Positions 49,959 through 58,865 of a DNA stretch of 64,000 nucleotides are shown here, piece by piece. Positions within the stretch are counted from its first letter, which is position 1; every line of letters begins with the position of its first letter. Source of the DNA: Enterobacteriaceae bacterium (GTDB taxonomy: Bacteria > Pseudomonadota > Gammaproteobacteria > Enterobacterales > Enterobacteriaceae); NCBI GenBank assembly GCA_031261005.1, contig JAISKF010000025.1, positions 62,001 to 126,000 on the forward strand, given 5' to 3'. A program made the position numbers and the translations under genes. Below the pieces are notes generated by a model, which worked only from the letters and a program-made list of their open reading frames with translations, was not told the DNA's origin and made no database searches.

Positions 49959-49996
49959 GCACAATATTGAATTGATATATCGAATTGATATTGTGC
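49959..49996 (-). terminator. Hairpin after nagC
   Basis: GCACAATATTGAATT faces GAATTGATATTGTGC with one internal mismatch, 23 nt past the nagC stop. The T-run is poor. Confidence 0.5.
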
Positions 49997-50018
49997 TGTT
50001 TTGTCTGGTATTAAATTT

Positions 50019-51242
50019 CTAGTCGTTATTTTCGCCCATTAAATGCTGCAATAAAATGCCATTTAGCATAGCCCGTTTCACTAACGCAAATGAACCAATA
50101 GCGGAGCGATGATCTAACTGTGAAATGACTATTGGCAAATTGGTTCTGAAATTAATCAAAACCTGATTATCAACACAGCGTTGAATAGCGTTAAGCAGCG
50201 TTTTTTCAGCAATAGTAATATCACCGGAGATCACCACTTTTTGCGGATTAAACAGATTAATAGCAATGGAGATCGCTTTCCCTAACTGATGACCCACATC
50301 ATTTAGCACTTTAACAGCCAGCTCATCACCTTTATTTGCTGCTTTACATATTGCCACGATGCCGCAATCGTCCGGCGTCAGTTTGCTGTTATAGCCCTGA
50401 CTAAGCATATGGCGTACTCGCTGCTCGATTGCCGAATTAGACGCAATCGTTTCCAGACAACCAAAATTACCGCAATAGCAGCGTTCACCGAGCGGTTCGA
50501 CTTGAATATGACCTATTTCACCGACGTTACGATTTTTACCGAGAAAAATTTGCCCGTTAATAATAAAACCTGCGCCAGTACCGCGATGAATGCGGATTAA
50601 CATTGAGTCTTCACAATCTTGTGTTGCGCCAAAATAGTGTTCTGCGAGTGCCAGACTACGAATATCGTGACCAATAAAACAACGGACATTAAAACATTCG
50701 CTGATGATGTTACCTAATTGCCAGTTATCAACAGAAATATGCGGCATATATTTCACCACGCCATTTTCTGGATCGATTAAACCAGGCAGAGAAACGGCAA
50801 TGGCAATCAGTTCACGGATTTTATGTTGATAAGTGTTGATAAAATTACCGATAGCCGTCAGTAACCCTTTTTCCAGCGCTTGTTGGGTGCGCTCTGGTAA
50901 GAGACAGGACTCTTCAGCGATAGATTTACCGCTCAGGTTATACAACGTAATAGTCGCGCCGTTACGCCCTAAGCGGACGGCAACGGTATGAAAAGGGCGA
51001 TTTTCAGTGATGATCGAAACAGCACGGCGACCGCCCGTTGAGGCTTGTTGTTCAACCTCTTGAATCAGACCGCGCTCCAACAACTGACGAGTAATTTTGG
51101 TAATACTGGCAGGTGCCAGTTGACTGAGTTCAGCGATCTGAATACGTGATATAGGACCTTGTTGATCAATCAGACCATATACCACGGCACTATTTAATTG
51201 CTTTACCAGCTCGATGTTACCGATTTGACCATATATCATCAC
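50019..51242 (-). CDS. nagC: N-acetylglucosamine repressor NagC (ROK family)
   Basis: 407 residues. N-terminal winged helix (about 10-75) with SRIQIAELSQLAPASITKITRQLLERGLI, then a ROK sugar-binding domain with RIHRGTGAGFIING and the zinc loop CYCGNFGCLE. Represses nag genes until GlcNAc-6-P binds. The frame begins with two adjacent ATG codons. 53 nt after nagA. Confidence 0.96.
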   Translation of the reverse strand: MMIYGQIGNIELVKQLNSAVVYGLIDQQGPISRIQIAELSQLAPASITKITRQLLERGLIQEVEQQASTGGRRAVSIITENRPFHTVAVRLGRNGATITLYNLSGKSIAEESCLLPERTQQALEKGLLTAIGNFINTYQHKIRELIAIAVSLPGLIDPENGVVKYMPHISVDNWQLGNIISECFNVRCFIGHDIRSLALAEHYFGATQDCEDSMLIRIHRGTGAGFIINGQIFLGKNRNVGEIGHIQVEPLGERCYCGNFGCLETIASNSAIEQRVRHMLSQGYNSKLTPDDCGIVAICKAANKGDELAVKVLNDVGHQLGKAISIAINLFNPQKVVISGDITIAEKTLLNAIQRCVDNQVLINFRTNLPIVISQLDHRSAIGSFALVKRAMLNGILLQHLMGENND

Positions 51243-51295
51243 GCGACCTCTAATTTAACTATTTATTAGCATCTAACTTGTTAATGTCTAAATAA

Positions 51296-52468
51296 TTACT
51301 GTTTATTTTCCTCGTATTTCAACTGACCATTAACCCAAGTGTGAGTGACTTTATAGTCAGCGGTAAATGCGGTGAGATTAGCAACTTTACCGGTTTCAAT
51401 ACTGCCTAATTTTTTCTCGATACCCAATGCACGGGCAGGGTAGAGCGATGCCATACGAATAGCTTCATCAAGTGGGATACCAATATGCTGAACGCTATTC
51501 TCAATCGCTTTAATCATGGTTAAGGCTGAACCGCTTAGTGTGCCGTTTTCATCAACACATTTACCATCACGATAATAAATAGGCTTACCGGCAAAGATAA
51601 ATTGATCGATGTCCGATCCGGCAGGCGCGGTGGCATCAGTCACAAGAATTAATTTATCGCCTTTTATACGCTTGGCATTGCGAATACTCGCCCAGGCAAC
51701 GTGATAGCCATCAGCAATGACGCCGGTATGGATTTCTGGCGTATCAAAAATTGCGCCCATCAAACCCGGTTCACGACCTGCGATATATGGCATAGCGTTA
51801 TAAAGATGCGTTGCAAAGCGGATACCGGCAGCGAATCCGCGTCGGGCTTCTTCATAAGTCGCATTAGAATGCCCGGCAGAAACGATAATACCGGCTTCAT
51901 TGAGCTGACGAATATATTGGCTATCGACTTGCTCCGGTGCCAGCGTCACTTTGGTAATGACGTCAGCATTTTCACACAGATAGGTGATCATCGCCGCATC
52001 TGGTTTACGGATAAAATCTGGGTTATGTGTCCCTTTTTTTGCCGTACTGATATATGGACCTTCCAGATGCAGCCCTAACGCTTGATGACTGTGACTATTT
52101 AAATAATCACGCATTACATCAATGGCATACTTCATCATCTCATCGCTGCAAGTGATGAGTGTCGGCAGGTAGCTGGTGCAGCCAGATTTCAAATTTGCCT
52201 GCTGCATTGTTTCAAGGGTTGCGATAGAGATCGCATCGATTGAGTCATTAAATTGAACGCCGCCGCAGCCATTAAGTTGCAGATCAATAAATCCCGGCGC
52301 GAGAATTGCGCCATGTAAATCTTTAATCTCAATTTGTTTGCCGTCGATTATTGCAGGTAATTCACTTTGCGGGCATACCTGCTTGATTATGCCATTGGCA
52401 ACGATAACCGCATGGTTATCAAGAACATCGTGACCGGTATAAATCCGGCAGTGAGTTAACGCGTACAT
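51296..52468 (-). CDS. nagA: N-acetylglucosamine-6-phosphate deacetylase
   Basis: 390 residues (E. coli 382). Amidohydrolase with metal/substrate segments [42 protein letters not shown] and the catalytic Asp in [11 protein letters not shown]. Gives glucosamine-6-P for NagB, 25 nt upstream. Confidence 0.96.
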   Translation of the reverse strand: MYALTHCRIYTGHDVLDNHAVIVANGIIKQVCPQSELPAIIDGKQIEIKDLHGAILAPGFIDLQLNGCGGVQFNDSIDAISIATLETMQQANLKSGCTSYLPTLITCSDEMMKYAIDVMRDYLNSHSHQALGLHLEGPYISTAKKGTHNPDFIRKPDAAMITYLCENADVITKVTLAPEQVDSQYIRQLNEAGIIVSAGHSNATYEEARRGFAAGIRFATHLYNAMPYIAGREPGLMGAIFDTPEIHTGVIADGYHVAWASIRNAKRIKGDKLILVTDATAPAGSDIDQFIFAGKPIYYRDGKCVDENGTLSGSALTMIKAIENSVQHIGIPLDEAIRMASLYPARALGIEKKLGSIETGKVANLTAFTADYKVTHTWVNGQLKYEENKQ

Positions 52469-52493
52469 AACGATTCTCTGAATAATAAAAGAA

Positions 52494-53294
52494 TTAGAGT
52501 TTTTTGATATTTTCCGCTTCTAATTCGCGGAAATATTTCACGGTTTTCATCTTTAATTCCATCGTCGCAGGTTCATCACAAACGATGATGGCTTTTGGGT
52601 GTAGCTGCAATGCAGATACCGTCCATAAATGATTTACACCGCCTTCAACCGCGGCCTCTAATGCCAGCGCTTTATTTAGCCCCGTGACTAAAATCATTAC
52701 TTCTGCTGAATCCATCAATGTACCGACACCAATTGTCAGCGCGTATTTAGGCACTTTGTTCATATCGTTGTCAAAGAAACGGGAATTCGCGATACGAGTA
52801 TCTTCTGTCAACGTTTTGATACGAGTTCGGGAAGAGAGAGAAGAGGCAGGCTCATTAAACGCAATATGCCCGTCATTACCTACTCCGCCCATAAATAGAT
52901 GAATTTGACCATATGACTTAATTTTATCTTCATAACGCTGGCACTCCGCCTGTATATCACTGGCATTGCCATCTAACAGATTGATGTTTTGCGGCTGAAT
53001 ATCAATATGGCTAAAGAAGTTGTTGTGCATAAATGAATGGTAACTTTGCGGGTGAGATACCTCTAACCCGATGTATTCGTCCATATTAAATGTAACAACG
53101 TATTTAAAACTGACCTCGCCTGCTTGATACAACTCAATCAAACGTAAGTAAGTGGTCAGCGGTGTACTTCCAGTCGGCAGCCCTAGAACAAAAGGGCGTT
53201 CAGCCGTGGGTTGAAAGGCGTTAATGCGATTTGCAATATGGCGAGCAGACCATAATCCTACATCTTTAGCACTTTCCAGCGGAATAAGTCTCAT
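52494..53294 (-). CDS. nagB: Glucosamine-6-phosphate deaminase
   Basis: 266 residues, as in E. coli. Converts glucosamine-6-P to fructose-6-P and ammonia. GLPTGSTP binds phosphate; catalytic Asp in FNMDEYIG and His in [14 protein letters not shown]. Allosteric residues of the N-terminus and the segment SSLSSRTRI are kept. First gene of nagBAC, divergent from nagE. Confidence 0.97.
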   Translation of the reverse strand: MRLIPLESAKDVGLWSARHIANRINAFQPTAERPFVLGLPTGSTPLTTYLRLIELYQAGEVSFKYVVTFNMDEYIGLEVSHPQSYHSFMHNNFFSHIDIQPQNINLLDGNASDIQAECQRYEDKIKSYGQIHLFMGGVGNDGHIAFNEPASSLSSRTRIKTLTEDTRIANSRFFDNDMNKVPKYALTIGVGTLMDSAEVMILVTGLNKALALEAAVEGGVNHLWTVSALQLHPKAIIVCDEPATMELKMKTVKYFRELEAENIKKL

Positions 53295-53447
53295 GTAAAT
53301 ACCTCTTAGCTACACGATTTAGCCTATGAATCAGCCATAGAATATTAGCTATACTCATGCGTGATGATTAACGTGACCGGTTGAAAATAGTTAATATAAC
53401 TATAACCTATGTTAATAAAACACGCTTTTTACGTTATGTGAAGTGAA

Positions 53448-53466
53448 TATTTTGCATCATAAAATA
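53448..53466. promoter_or_regulatory. NagC/Mlc-type operator between nagB and nagE
   Basis: TATTTT-GCATCAT-AAAATA, the same 7-nt-spaced architecture as the operator by ptsG. In E. coli NagC bridges sites in this divergent region. A second site near nagB was not clearly seen. Confidence 0.65.
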
Positions 53467-53511
53467 AGTTGTGTTTTATTGCTAGGTGCTATGCTGTGTC
53501 ATCTATTTTTT

Positions 53512-53527
53512 GGTGATAAAAATCACA
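53512..53527. promoter_or_regulatory. CRP box between nagB and nagE
   Basis: GGTGA-N6-TCACA, like the one upstream of ptsG, on the nagE side. Confidence 0.7.
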
Positions 53528-53694
53528 AAAAATAGAGATTTAATTTGCGAGACGAAATATATACCATACAGTAGGAAACCAGTACGCAGGTCAGTTTGTC
53601 TTATCTCTATCGGCGGTAGCTGCTTTGTACGATAGATGCCTAATTATTGATGAAAAATAAGTCCTGTTGAGGGCTTCTTACAGAGGAAAACAAG

Positions 53695-55647
53695 GTGAAT
53701 ATACTTGGATTTTTTCAACGACTAGGGCGATCGCTACAATTGCCGATCGCTGTATTACCCGTTGCTGCATTATTGTTGCGCTTTGGGCAGCCCGATTTGC
53801 TGGATCTGCCATTTATGGCGCAGGCTGGTGCGGCTATTTTCGATAATTTAGCATTGATTTTTGCTATCGGTGTGGCTGCTACCTGGTCTAAAGATAATGC
53901 AGGTTCAGCGGCGTTAGCGGGCGCGGTCGGTTTCTTTATTTTGACCAAAGCCACCGTCACTATTGAAGCCAGCATCAATATGGGCGTTTTAGCCGGTATT
54001 ATTGCTGGTTTAGTCGGCGGTGCTGTTTATAACCGTTGGAGTGATATTAAGCTGCCTGACTTCCTGTCATTCTTTGGCGGTAAGCGTTTTGTTCCTATTG
54101 CTACGGGTTTTTTCTGTTTAATTCTGGCAGCGATTTTCGGTTATGTCTGGCCGCCAGTTCAGATGGCGATCCATAATGGTGGGGAATGGATTGTTGAGCA
54201 GGGCGCACTAGGTTCGGGTATTTTCGGTTTTGTTAACCGCCTGTTGATTCCTACCGGTTTGCATCAAGTTCTGAATACCATTGCATGGTTCCAGATTGGC
54301 GAATTCACTAACGCAGCAGGACAGATATTCCACGGTGATATTAACCGTTTCTACAATGGTGATGCCACCGCGGGCATGTTTATGTCCGGCTTCTTCCCGA
54401 TCATGATGTTTGGTTTACCGGGTGCGGCACTGGCGATGTATTTAGCTGCTAAACCAGCACGTCGTGCAACAGTCGGCGGTTTGTTACTTTCAGTTGCGTT
54501 AACAGCATTCCTGACGGGTGTTACTGAGCCGTTGGAATTCATGTTCATGTTCCTTGCTCCCGTGCTGTACTTTGTCCATGCGATTTTGACCGGTATCAGC
54601 ATGTATGTAGCAACGGCGCTGGGTATCCATGCTGGCTTCACGTTCTCGGCTGGCGCTATCGACTATGTGTTGATGTATAAATTGCCTGCCGCGAGTAGCA
54701 ATGTTTGGATGCTATTGGTGATGGGTTTGATCGCCTTTATCATCTACTTCTTACTGTTCTCAGTCATCATTCGTGCATTCAACCTGAAAACACCGGGGCG
54801 TGAAGATGATGCTGATGTGGCAGAAGAAACCGCCACAGAGACTAACTCAGTTGATGCTTTAGATTCGTTGGCAACCAGTTACATTGGTGTGATTGGCGGC
54901 AGCGATAATCTGACTGGTATCGATGCTTGTATCACTCGCTTACGTTTGACTGTTAAAGATTCCGCAATGGTTGATTCTGTTGCTGCGAAACGTTTAGGCG
55001 CAGCAGGGGTGGTGAAGTTAAATAAACAAAGTATTCAAATTGTTGTCGGTGCAAAAGCGGAATCTATCGCAGATAGTATGCGTAAAGTGATCGCGGCGGG
55101 TATCGCGCCCAAGTTTGCAGCTCCGGCAACTGCCGTTCCAGAGTCAGCACCAATGAAGTCGCCAGCGGCAGAGAAAAAAGCTGCAACGGTGAGTACCTTA
55201 ATCTCTCCTATTACCGGTGATATTGTCGCGCTTACTGATGTTCCTGACGAAGCCTTTGCCAGTAAAGCGGTTGGTGATGGAGTTGCTATTCGTCCAACCG
55301 ATAAAATCGTTGTCGCTCCTGCCAATGGTACGCTAGTGAAAATTTTCGGTACTAATCATGCTTTCTGTCTGGAAACTGATGATGGCGCGGAAGTTGTTGT
55401 TCATATCGGTATTGATACTGTCAAATTAGAGGGTAAAGGATTTAAACGACTGGTAGAGGAAGGTGCTGCGGTTAAAGCAGGCGATCCGGTACTGGAGTTA
55501 GATCTGGATTATCTGACTGCCAATGCAGCATCTATCATTAGCCCTGTTGTTGTCAGCAATATTGATGATTTCAGCGGATTGGCTGATGTTGCTAACGGCA
55601 ATGTGACTGCGGGTAAGTCTAAGCTGTTCGATATTATCAACGGATAA
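53695..55647 (+). CDS. nagE: PTS N-acetylglucosamine-specific EIICBA
   Basis: 650 residues, three fused domains. EIIC (about 1-370) with GLHQVLNT and TGVTEPLEF; EIIB (about 390-470) with phospho-Cys in [15 protein letters not shown] (about 500-650) with the phospho-His in VVVHIGIDTVKLEGKGF. Imports GlcNAc as its 6-phosphate. Start is GTG at 53695 with GAGG 8 nt upstream. Paralogue of ptsG in this window. Confidence 0.97.
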   Translation: MNILGFFQRLGRSLQLPIAVLPVAALLLRFGQPDLLDLPFMAQAGAAIFDNLALIFAIGVAATWSKDNAGSAALAGAVGFFILTKATVTIEASINMGVLAGIIAGLVGGAVYNRWSDIKLPDFLSFFGGKRFVPIATGFFCLILAAIFGYVWPPVQMAIHNGGEWIVEQGALGSGIFGFVNRLLIPTGLHQVLNTIAWFQIGEFTNAAGQIFHGDINRFYNGDATAGMFMSGFFPIMMFGLPGAALAMYLAAKPARRATVGGLLLSVALTAFLTGVTEPLEFMFMFLAPVLYFVHAILTGISMYVATALGIHAGFTFSAGAIDYVLMYKLPAASSNVWMLLVMGLIAFIIYFLLFSVIIRAFNLKTPGREDDADVAEETATETNSVDALDSLATSYIGVIGGSDNLTGIDACITRLRLTVKDSAMVDSVAAKRLGAAGVVKLNKQSIQIVVGAKAESIADSMRKVIAAGIAPKFAAPATAVPESAPMKSPAAEKKAATVSTLISPITGDIVALTDVPDEAFASKAVGDGVAIRPTDKIVVAPANGTLVKIFGTNHAFCLETDDGAEVVVHIGIDTVKLEGKGFKRLVEEGAAVKAGDPVLELDLDYLTANAASIISPVVVSNIDDFSGLADVANGNVTAGKSKLFDIING

Positions 55648-55670
55648 GTTTTTTGGGTAATGAGAACAAG

Positions 55671-55698
55671 GCGGGAGGAGCAATCTTCCCGCTTTTTT
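55671..55698 (+). terminator. Terminator after nagE
   Basis: GCGGGAGG / CTTCCCGC with a following T6 run. Confidence 0.85.
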
Positions 55699-55753
55699 GT
55701 TTATTAGAATTTTAATTGTTGTGTCCTGTGAATGGTTGTTAGATTATTAGCGG

Positions 55754-55826
55754 TTATAGCCGTCATCTTTCAAAATTCAAAATGCGGGGGATTAGCTGCC
55801 TGTATTTTGAAAGATATTGGGTATAT
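55754..55826. repeat. Second dispersed repeat, most complete copy
   Basis: ATAGCCGTCATCTTTCAAAA at the left faces TTTTGAAAGATATTGGGTAT at the right, an inverted repeat of about 20 bp around GCGGGGGATTAGCTGC. Same family as 11074 and 23204; it ends 57 nt before glnS. Confidence 0.75.
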
Positions 55827-55882
55827 ATATTATAAGCGGTGAGCGCTTGTGCATTTCGCATTCTGCATAGAGGAAAAAATAA

Positions 55883-57550
55883 ATGAGTGAGGCTGAAGTT
55901 CGCCCAACTAATTTTATTCGTCATATCATCGACGAAGATTTAGCGTCCGGTAAACATAAAACGATTGTGACCCGCTTCCCGCCTGAGCCGAACGGTTATC
56001 TGCATATCGGTCATGCCAAGTCTATCTGTCTGAATTTTGGTATCGCACAGGATTATCATGGCTTGTGTAACTTACGTTTTGATGACACTAATCCGGTAAA
56101 AGAGGACATCGAGTACGTAGAGTCAATCAAGCATGACGTGCAGTGGTTAGGTTTTCAGTGGGACGGCGCGGTGCGTTATTCGTCTGACTATTTTGACCAG
56201 TTGCATCAATATGCGATTGAGCTAATCAGCAAAGGTTTAGCGTATGTCGATGAGCTAAGTGCAGAAGAAATGCGCGAATATCGCGGCACGCTGACCCAAG
56301 CCGGTAAAAACAGTCCATATCGTGATCGCAGTGTAGAAGAAAATCTCGCCTTATTTGAAAAAATGAAAAATGGTGAGTTTGCTGAAGGTAAGGCTTGCCT
56401 GCGCGCTAAAATCGATATGGCATCGTCTTTTATCGTTATGCGTGATCCCGTGTTGTATCGCATTAAATTTGCCGAACATCATCAGACCGGTAATAAGTGG
56501 TGCATCTATCCGATGTATGACTTCACTCACTGTATTTCCGATGCGTTGGAGGGTGTTACGCACTCTTTATGTACGCTGGAATTTCAGGATAATCGCCGTT
56601 TGTATGACTGGGTGCTGGATAACATTACTATTCCTTGTCACCCGCACCAGTACGAGTTTTCACGCCTGAATCTGGAATACGCCATTATGTCTAAGCGTAA
56701 GCTGAACCTGCTGGTGACAGAAAAACTGGTTGAGGGCTGGGACGATCCGCGTATGCCAACGATTTCTGGTCTGCGCCGCCGCGGTTATACCGCTGCTGCT
56801 GTGCGTGAATTCTGCCGTCGTATTGGTGTCACCAAGCAGGATAACAATGTCGAAATGGTTGCACTGGAAAGCTGCATTCGTGAAGACTTGAATGAAAATG
56901 CACCGCGTGCGATGGCTGTATTAAATCCGGTTAAAGTGATTATTGAAAACTTAGCGTCAGGTCATGAAGAGATGCTAACGGTTGGTGTTCACCCGAATAA
57001 ACCAGAAATGGGAACGCGCGTTGTACCATTCAGCAACGAAATTTACATTGATCGTGCCGATTTCCGTGAAGAAGCGAATAAGCAATATAAACGCTTAGTC
57101 TTAGGTAAAGAAGTCCGCTTGAGAAATGCTTACGTGATCAAAGCGGAACGTGTTGAGAAAGATGCTCAGGGCGAAATAACAACTATTTATTGTAGCTGTG
57201 ATGTGGATACGCTAAATAAAGATCCGGCAGATGGTCGTAAGGTAAAAGGCGTTATTCACTGGGTTTCTGTCGCTCATGCGCTACCAGCAGAATTCCGTCT
57301 GTATGATTGTCTGTTCAATGTGCCGAATCCGGGCGCGGCTGATGATTTCTTATCAACTATCAGTGCTGATTCACTAACTATTGCTCATGGGTTTGTTGAG
57401 CCAGGCATGAAAGAAGCAAAACCAGAATTTGCCTATCAGTTTGAACGTGAGGGTTATTTCTGTGCGGATAATCGACTCTCATCGCCAGACAATCTGGTGT
57501 TTAACCGTACTGTTGGTTTACGTGATACTTGGGCTGCTAAAAACGTATAA
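55883..57550 (+). CDS. glnS: Glutaminyl-tRNA synthetase
   Basis: 555 residues (E. coli 554). Class Ib signatures HIGH in [14 protein letters not shown] and KMSKS variant MSKRKLN. The C-terminal anticodon-binding beta-barrels follow. The last residues (TWAAKNV) differ from E. coli just before a MITE-like element. Charges the three tRNA-Gln genes in this window. Confidence 0.97.
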   Translation: MSEAEVRPTNFIRHIIDEDLASGKHKTIVTRFPPEPNGYLHIGHAKSICLNFGIAQDYHGLCNLRFDDTNPVKEDIEYVESIKHDVQWLGFQWDGAVRYSSDYFDQLHQYAIELISKGLAYVDELSAEEMREYRGTLTQAGKNSPYRDRSVEENLALFEKMKNGEFAEGKACLRAKIDMASSFIVMRDPVLYRIKFAEHHQTGNKWCIYPMYDFTHCISDALEGVTHSLCTLEFQDNRRLYDWVLDNITIPCHPHQYEFSRLNLEYAIMSKRKLNLLVTEKLVEGWDDPRMPTISGLRRRGYTAAAVREFCRRIGVTKQDNNVEMVALESCIREDLNENAPRAMAVLNPVKVIIENLASGHEEMLTVGVHPNKPEMGTRVVPFSNEIYIDRADFREEANKQYKRLVLGKEVRLRNAYVIKAERVEKDAQGEITTIYCSCDVDTLNKDPADGRKVKGVIHWVSVAHALPAEFRLYDCLFNVPNPGAADDFLSTISADSLTIAHGFVEPGMKEAKPEFAYQFEREGYFCADNRLSSPDNLVFNRTVGLRDTWAAKNV

Positions 57551-57557
57551 AAGTAAT

Positions 57558-57715
57558 AGATTAACATATTGATAATAGATGATTAGTAGGGGCGGTTGTT
57601 AACCGCCCGTTGATTTCACCGTGATTTGGCGGGCGACAGATTGTCGCCCCTACGTAAAATCATATAATCATTTGAAATTTATCGTAAAAATATAATTTCT
57701 TATCCGAAATTAAGC
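57558..57715 (+). repeat. MITE-like palindromic element, copy 7, after glnS
   Basis: Left arm AATAGATTAACATATTGATA, core 57584-57655 (GTAGGGGCGGTTGTTAACCG ... GTCGCCCCTAC), right arm CATTTGAAATTTATCGTAAA, right end TTATCCGAAATTAAGCTAA (57700-57718). The left terminal repeat is missing where glnS ends. Confidence 0.8.
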
Positions 57716-57723
57716 TAAAAAAT

Positions 57724-57755
57724 AATGCCAGCAACGTGATAACGCTGCTGGCATT
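57724..57755 (-). terminator. Terminator after fur
   Basis: AATGCCAGCAACGT / AACGCTGCTGGCATT; T-run follows on the minus strand. Confidence 0.85.
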
Positions 57756-57802
57756 CTAGACTTTAACTTTGCTGTATTAATGAACTTTATTGGCTGTATT
57801 TA

Positions 57803-58252
57803 TTAACTGCGCGGTTCATGTAGACTCTCATCTTTACGGCAGTCGCCAGCGCTGCATTTTCCGTACAGATACAAACTGTGGTTAGTCAGTTCAATATTGT
57901 ATTTCGCTGCGATTTCACGTTGATGCTGTTCAATAAATTCATCACTGAACTCAATCACACGACCGCATTCCAGACAGATCAAATGGTCATGATGATGTTT
58001 TTGCGTTAATTCAAAAACGGATTTACCGCCTTCAAAGTTGTGGCGGGTTACAATTCCGGCATCATCAAATTGGTTCAAAACACGGTAAACCGTCGCAAGA
58101 CCAATCTCTTCGCCCATATCGATCAGTCGCTTATATAAATCTTCTGCGCTAACATGATGATTCTCTGGTTCTTGAAGTATTTCCAGAATTTTCAGTCTGG
58201 GAAGAGTAACTTTCAGTCCAGCTTTTTTCAGTGCGATATTGTTGTCAGTCAT
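57803..58252 (-). CDS. fur: Ferric uptake regulator
   Basis: 149 residues. Winged-helix DNA-binding half with LATVYRVLNQFDDAGIV, then the metal-binding half HHHDHLICLECGRVIEF with structural zinc cysteines, and a second Cys pair CSAGDCRKDE near the end. AGGAA precedes the ATG. In E. coli fur directly follows fldA; here ybdD-cstA lie between. Confidence 0.96.
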   Translation of the reverse strand: MTDNNIALKKAGLKVTLPRLKILEILQEPENHHVSAEDLYKRLIDMGEEIGLATVYRVLNQFDDAGIVTRHNFEGGKSVFELTQKHHHDHLICLECGRVIEFSDEFIEQHQREIAAKYNIELTNHSLYLYGKCSAGDCRKDESLHEPRS

Positions 58253-58308
58253 GCAAGTTTATTCCTAAATTCTGGACGCCGTAAATCGTTAGCGAACGGT
58301 TAACAAAA

Positions 58309-58327
58309 ATATAATATATCATTATAG
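58309..58327. promoter_or_regulatory. Possible Fur box upstream of fur
   Basis: The minus strand reads TATAATGATATATTATATT, agreeing at 12 of 19 places with GATAATGATAATCATTATC. It could serve autoregulation, but AT-rich sequence makes chance matches likely. Confidence 0.3.
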
Positions 58328-58344
58328 AGACTGATATATGAAAT

Positions 58345-58372
58345 GGGAATCTCAAGGAATGTGGAGATTCCC
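58345..58372 (-). terminator. Hairpin after ybdD
   Basis: Perfect 9-bp arms GGGAATCTC / GAGATTCCC with a 10-nt loop, within the 320-bp gap between ybdD and fur. There is only a weak T-rich tract. Nothing else is recognised in that gap. Confidence 0.4.
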
Positions 58373-58573
58373 GATAGTATTGATAGATATACTCGTCATA
58401 ATCTCAAACAGAATGTCTTGACAGACTGATCCTGAACTATTTTTCAGGAATACTGTTTTAAAGATATATTGCCCTTATATTATACCTATCGTTAATTTTT
58501 AGCCCTGTTATTTGTATAGCATGATCACAACTTGTGGCAGCGGTACATTTTTGTCAGTCAGAAAACAAGTATT

Positions 58574-58768
58574 TCAGCAACAGGGCCCGTTCCCCTTGCC
58601 ATAACGTGCTTGTTGACGTTCACGGAAAAATTCTTCATAGGTCATCACCTTTTGATCAGGGTGCGTACGTTGCATATGCTGCACATAATTTTCATAATCA
58701 GGAATACCAATCATTAAGCGTGCTGTTTGTCCGAGATAACGTCCTGCTTTTGCCAGATGTTCAAACAT
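58574..58768 (-). CDS. ybdD: YbdD/YjiX-family small protein
   Basis: 64 residues. [21 protein letters not shown] and [11 protein letters not shown] match the family, including the terminal double Cys. It always follows a CstA-type transporter gene, here 97 nt downstream of cstA, and is thought to support its activity. Function not established. Confidence 0.92.
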   Translation of the reverse strand: MFEHLAKAGRYLGQTARLMIGIPDYENYVQHMQRTHPDQKVMTYEEFFRERQQARYGKGNGPCC

Positions 58769-58865
58769 AGCCGAATCTCCTCAATAAAACTGGCAATATC
58801 AGCGCATAAAATATTTGTCGATATTGCCATTGTGATTAACGAAGTGACGCCTTAGTCAGCCGCAG

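Noticed and set aside
55035-55325. Minus-strand frame of 96 codons within nagE
   Set aside because: It is the complement of the Ala-rich linker and EIIA start of NagE; composition is that of a shadow frame.
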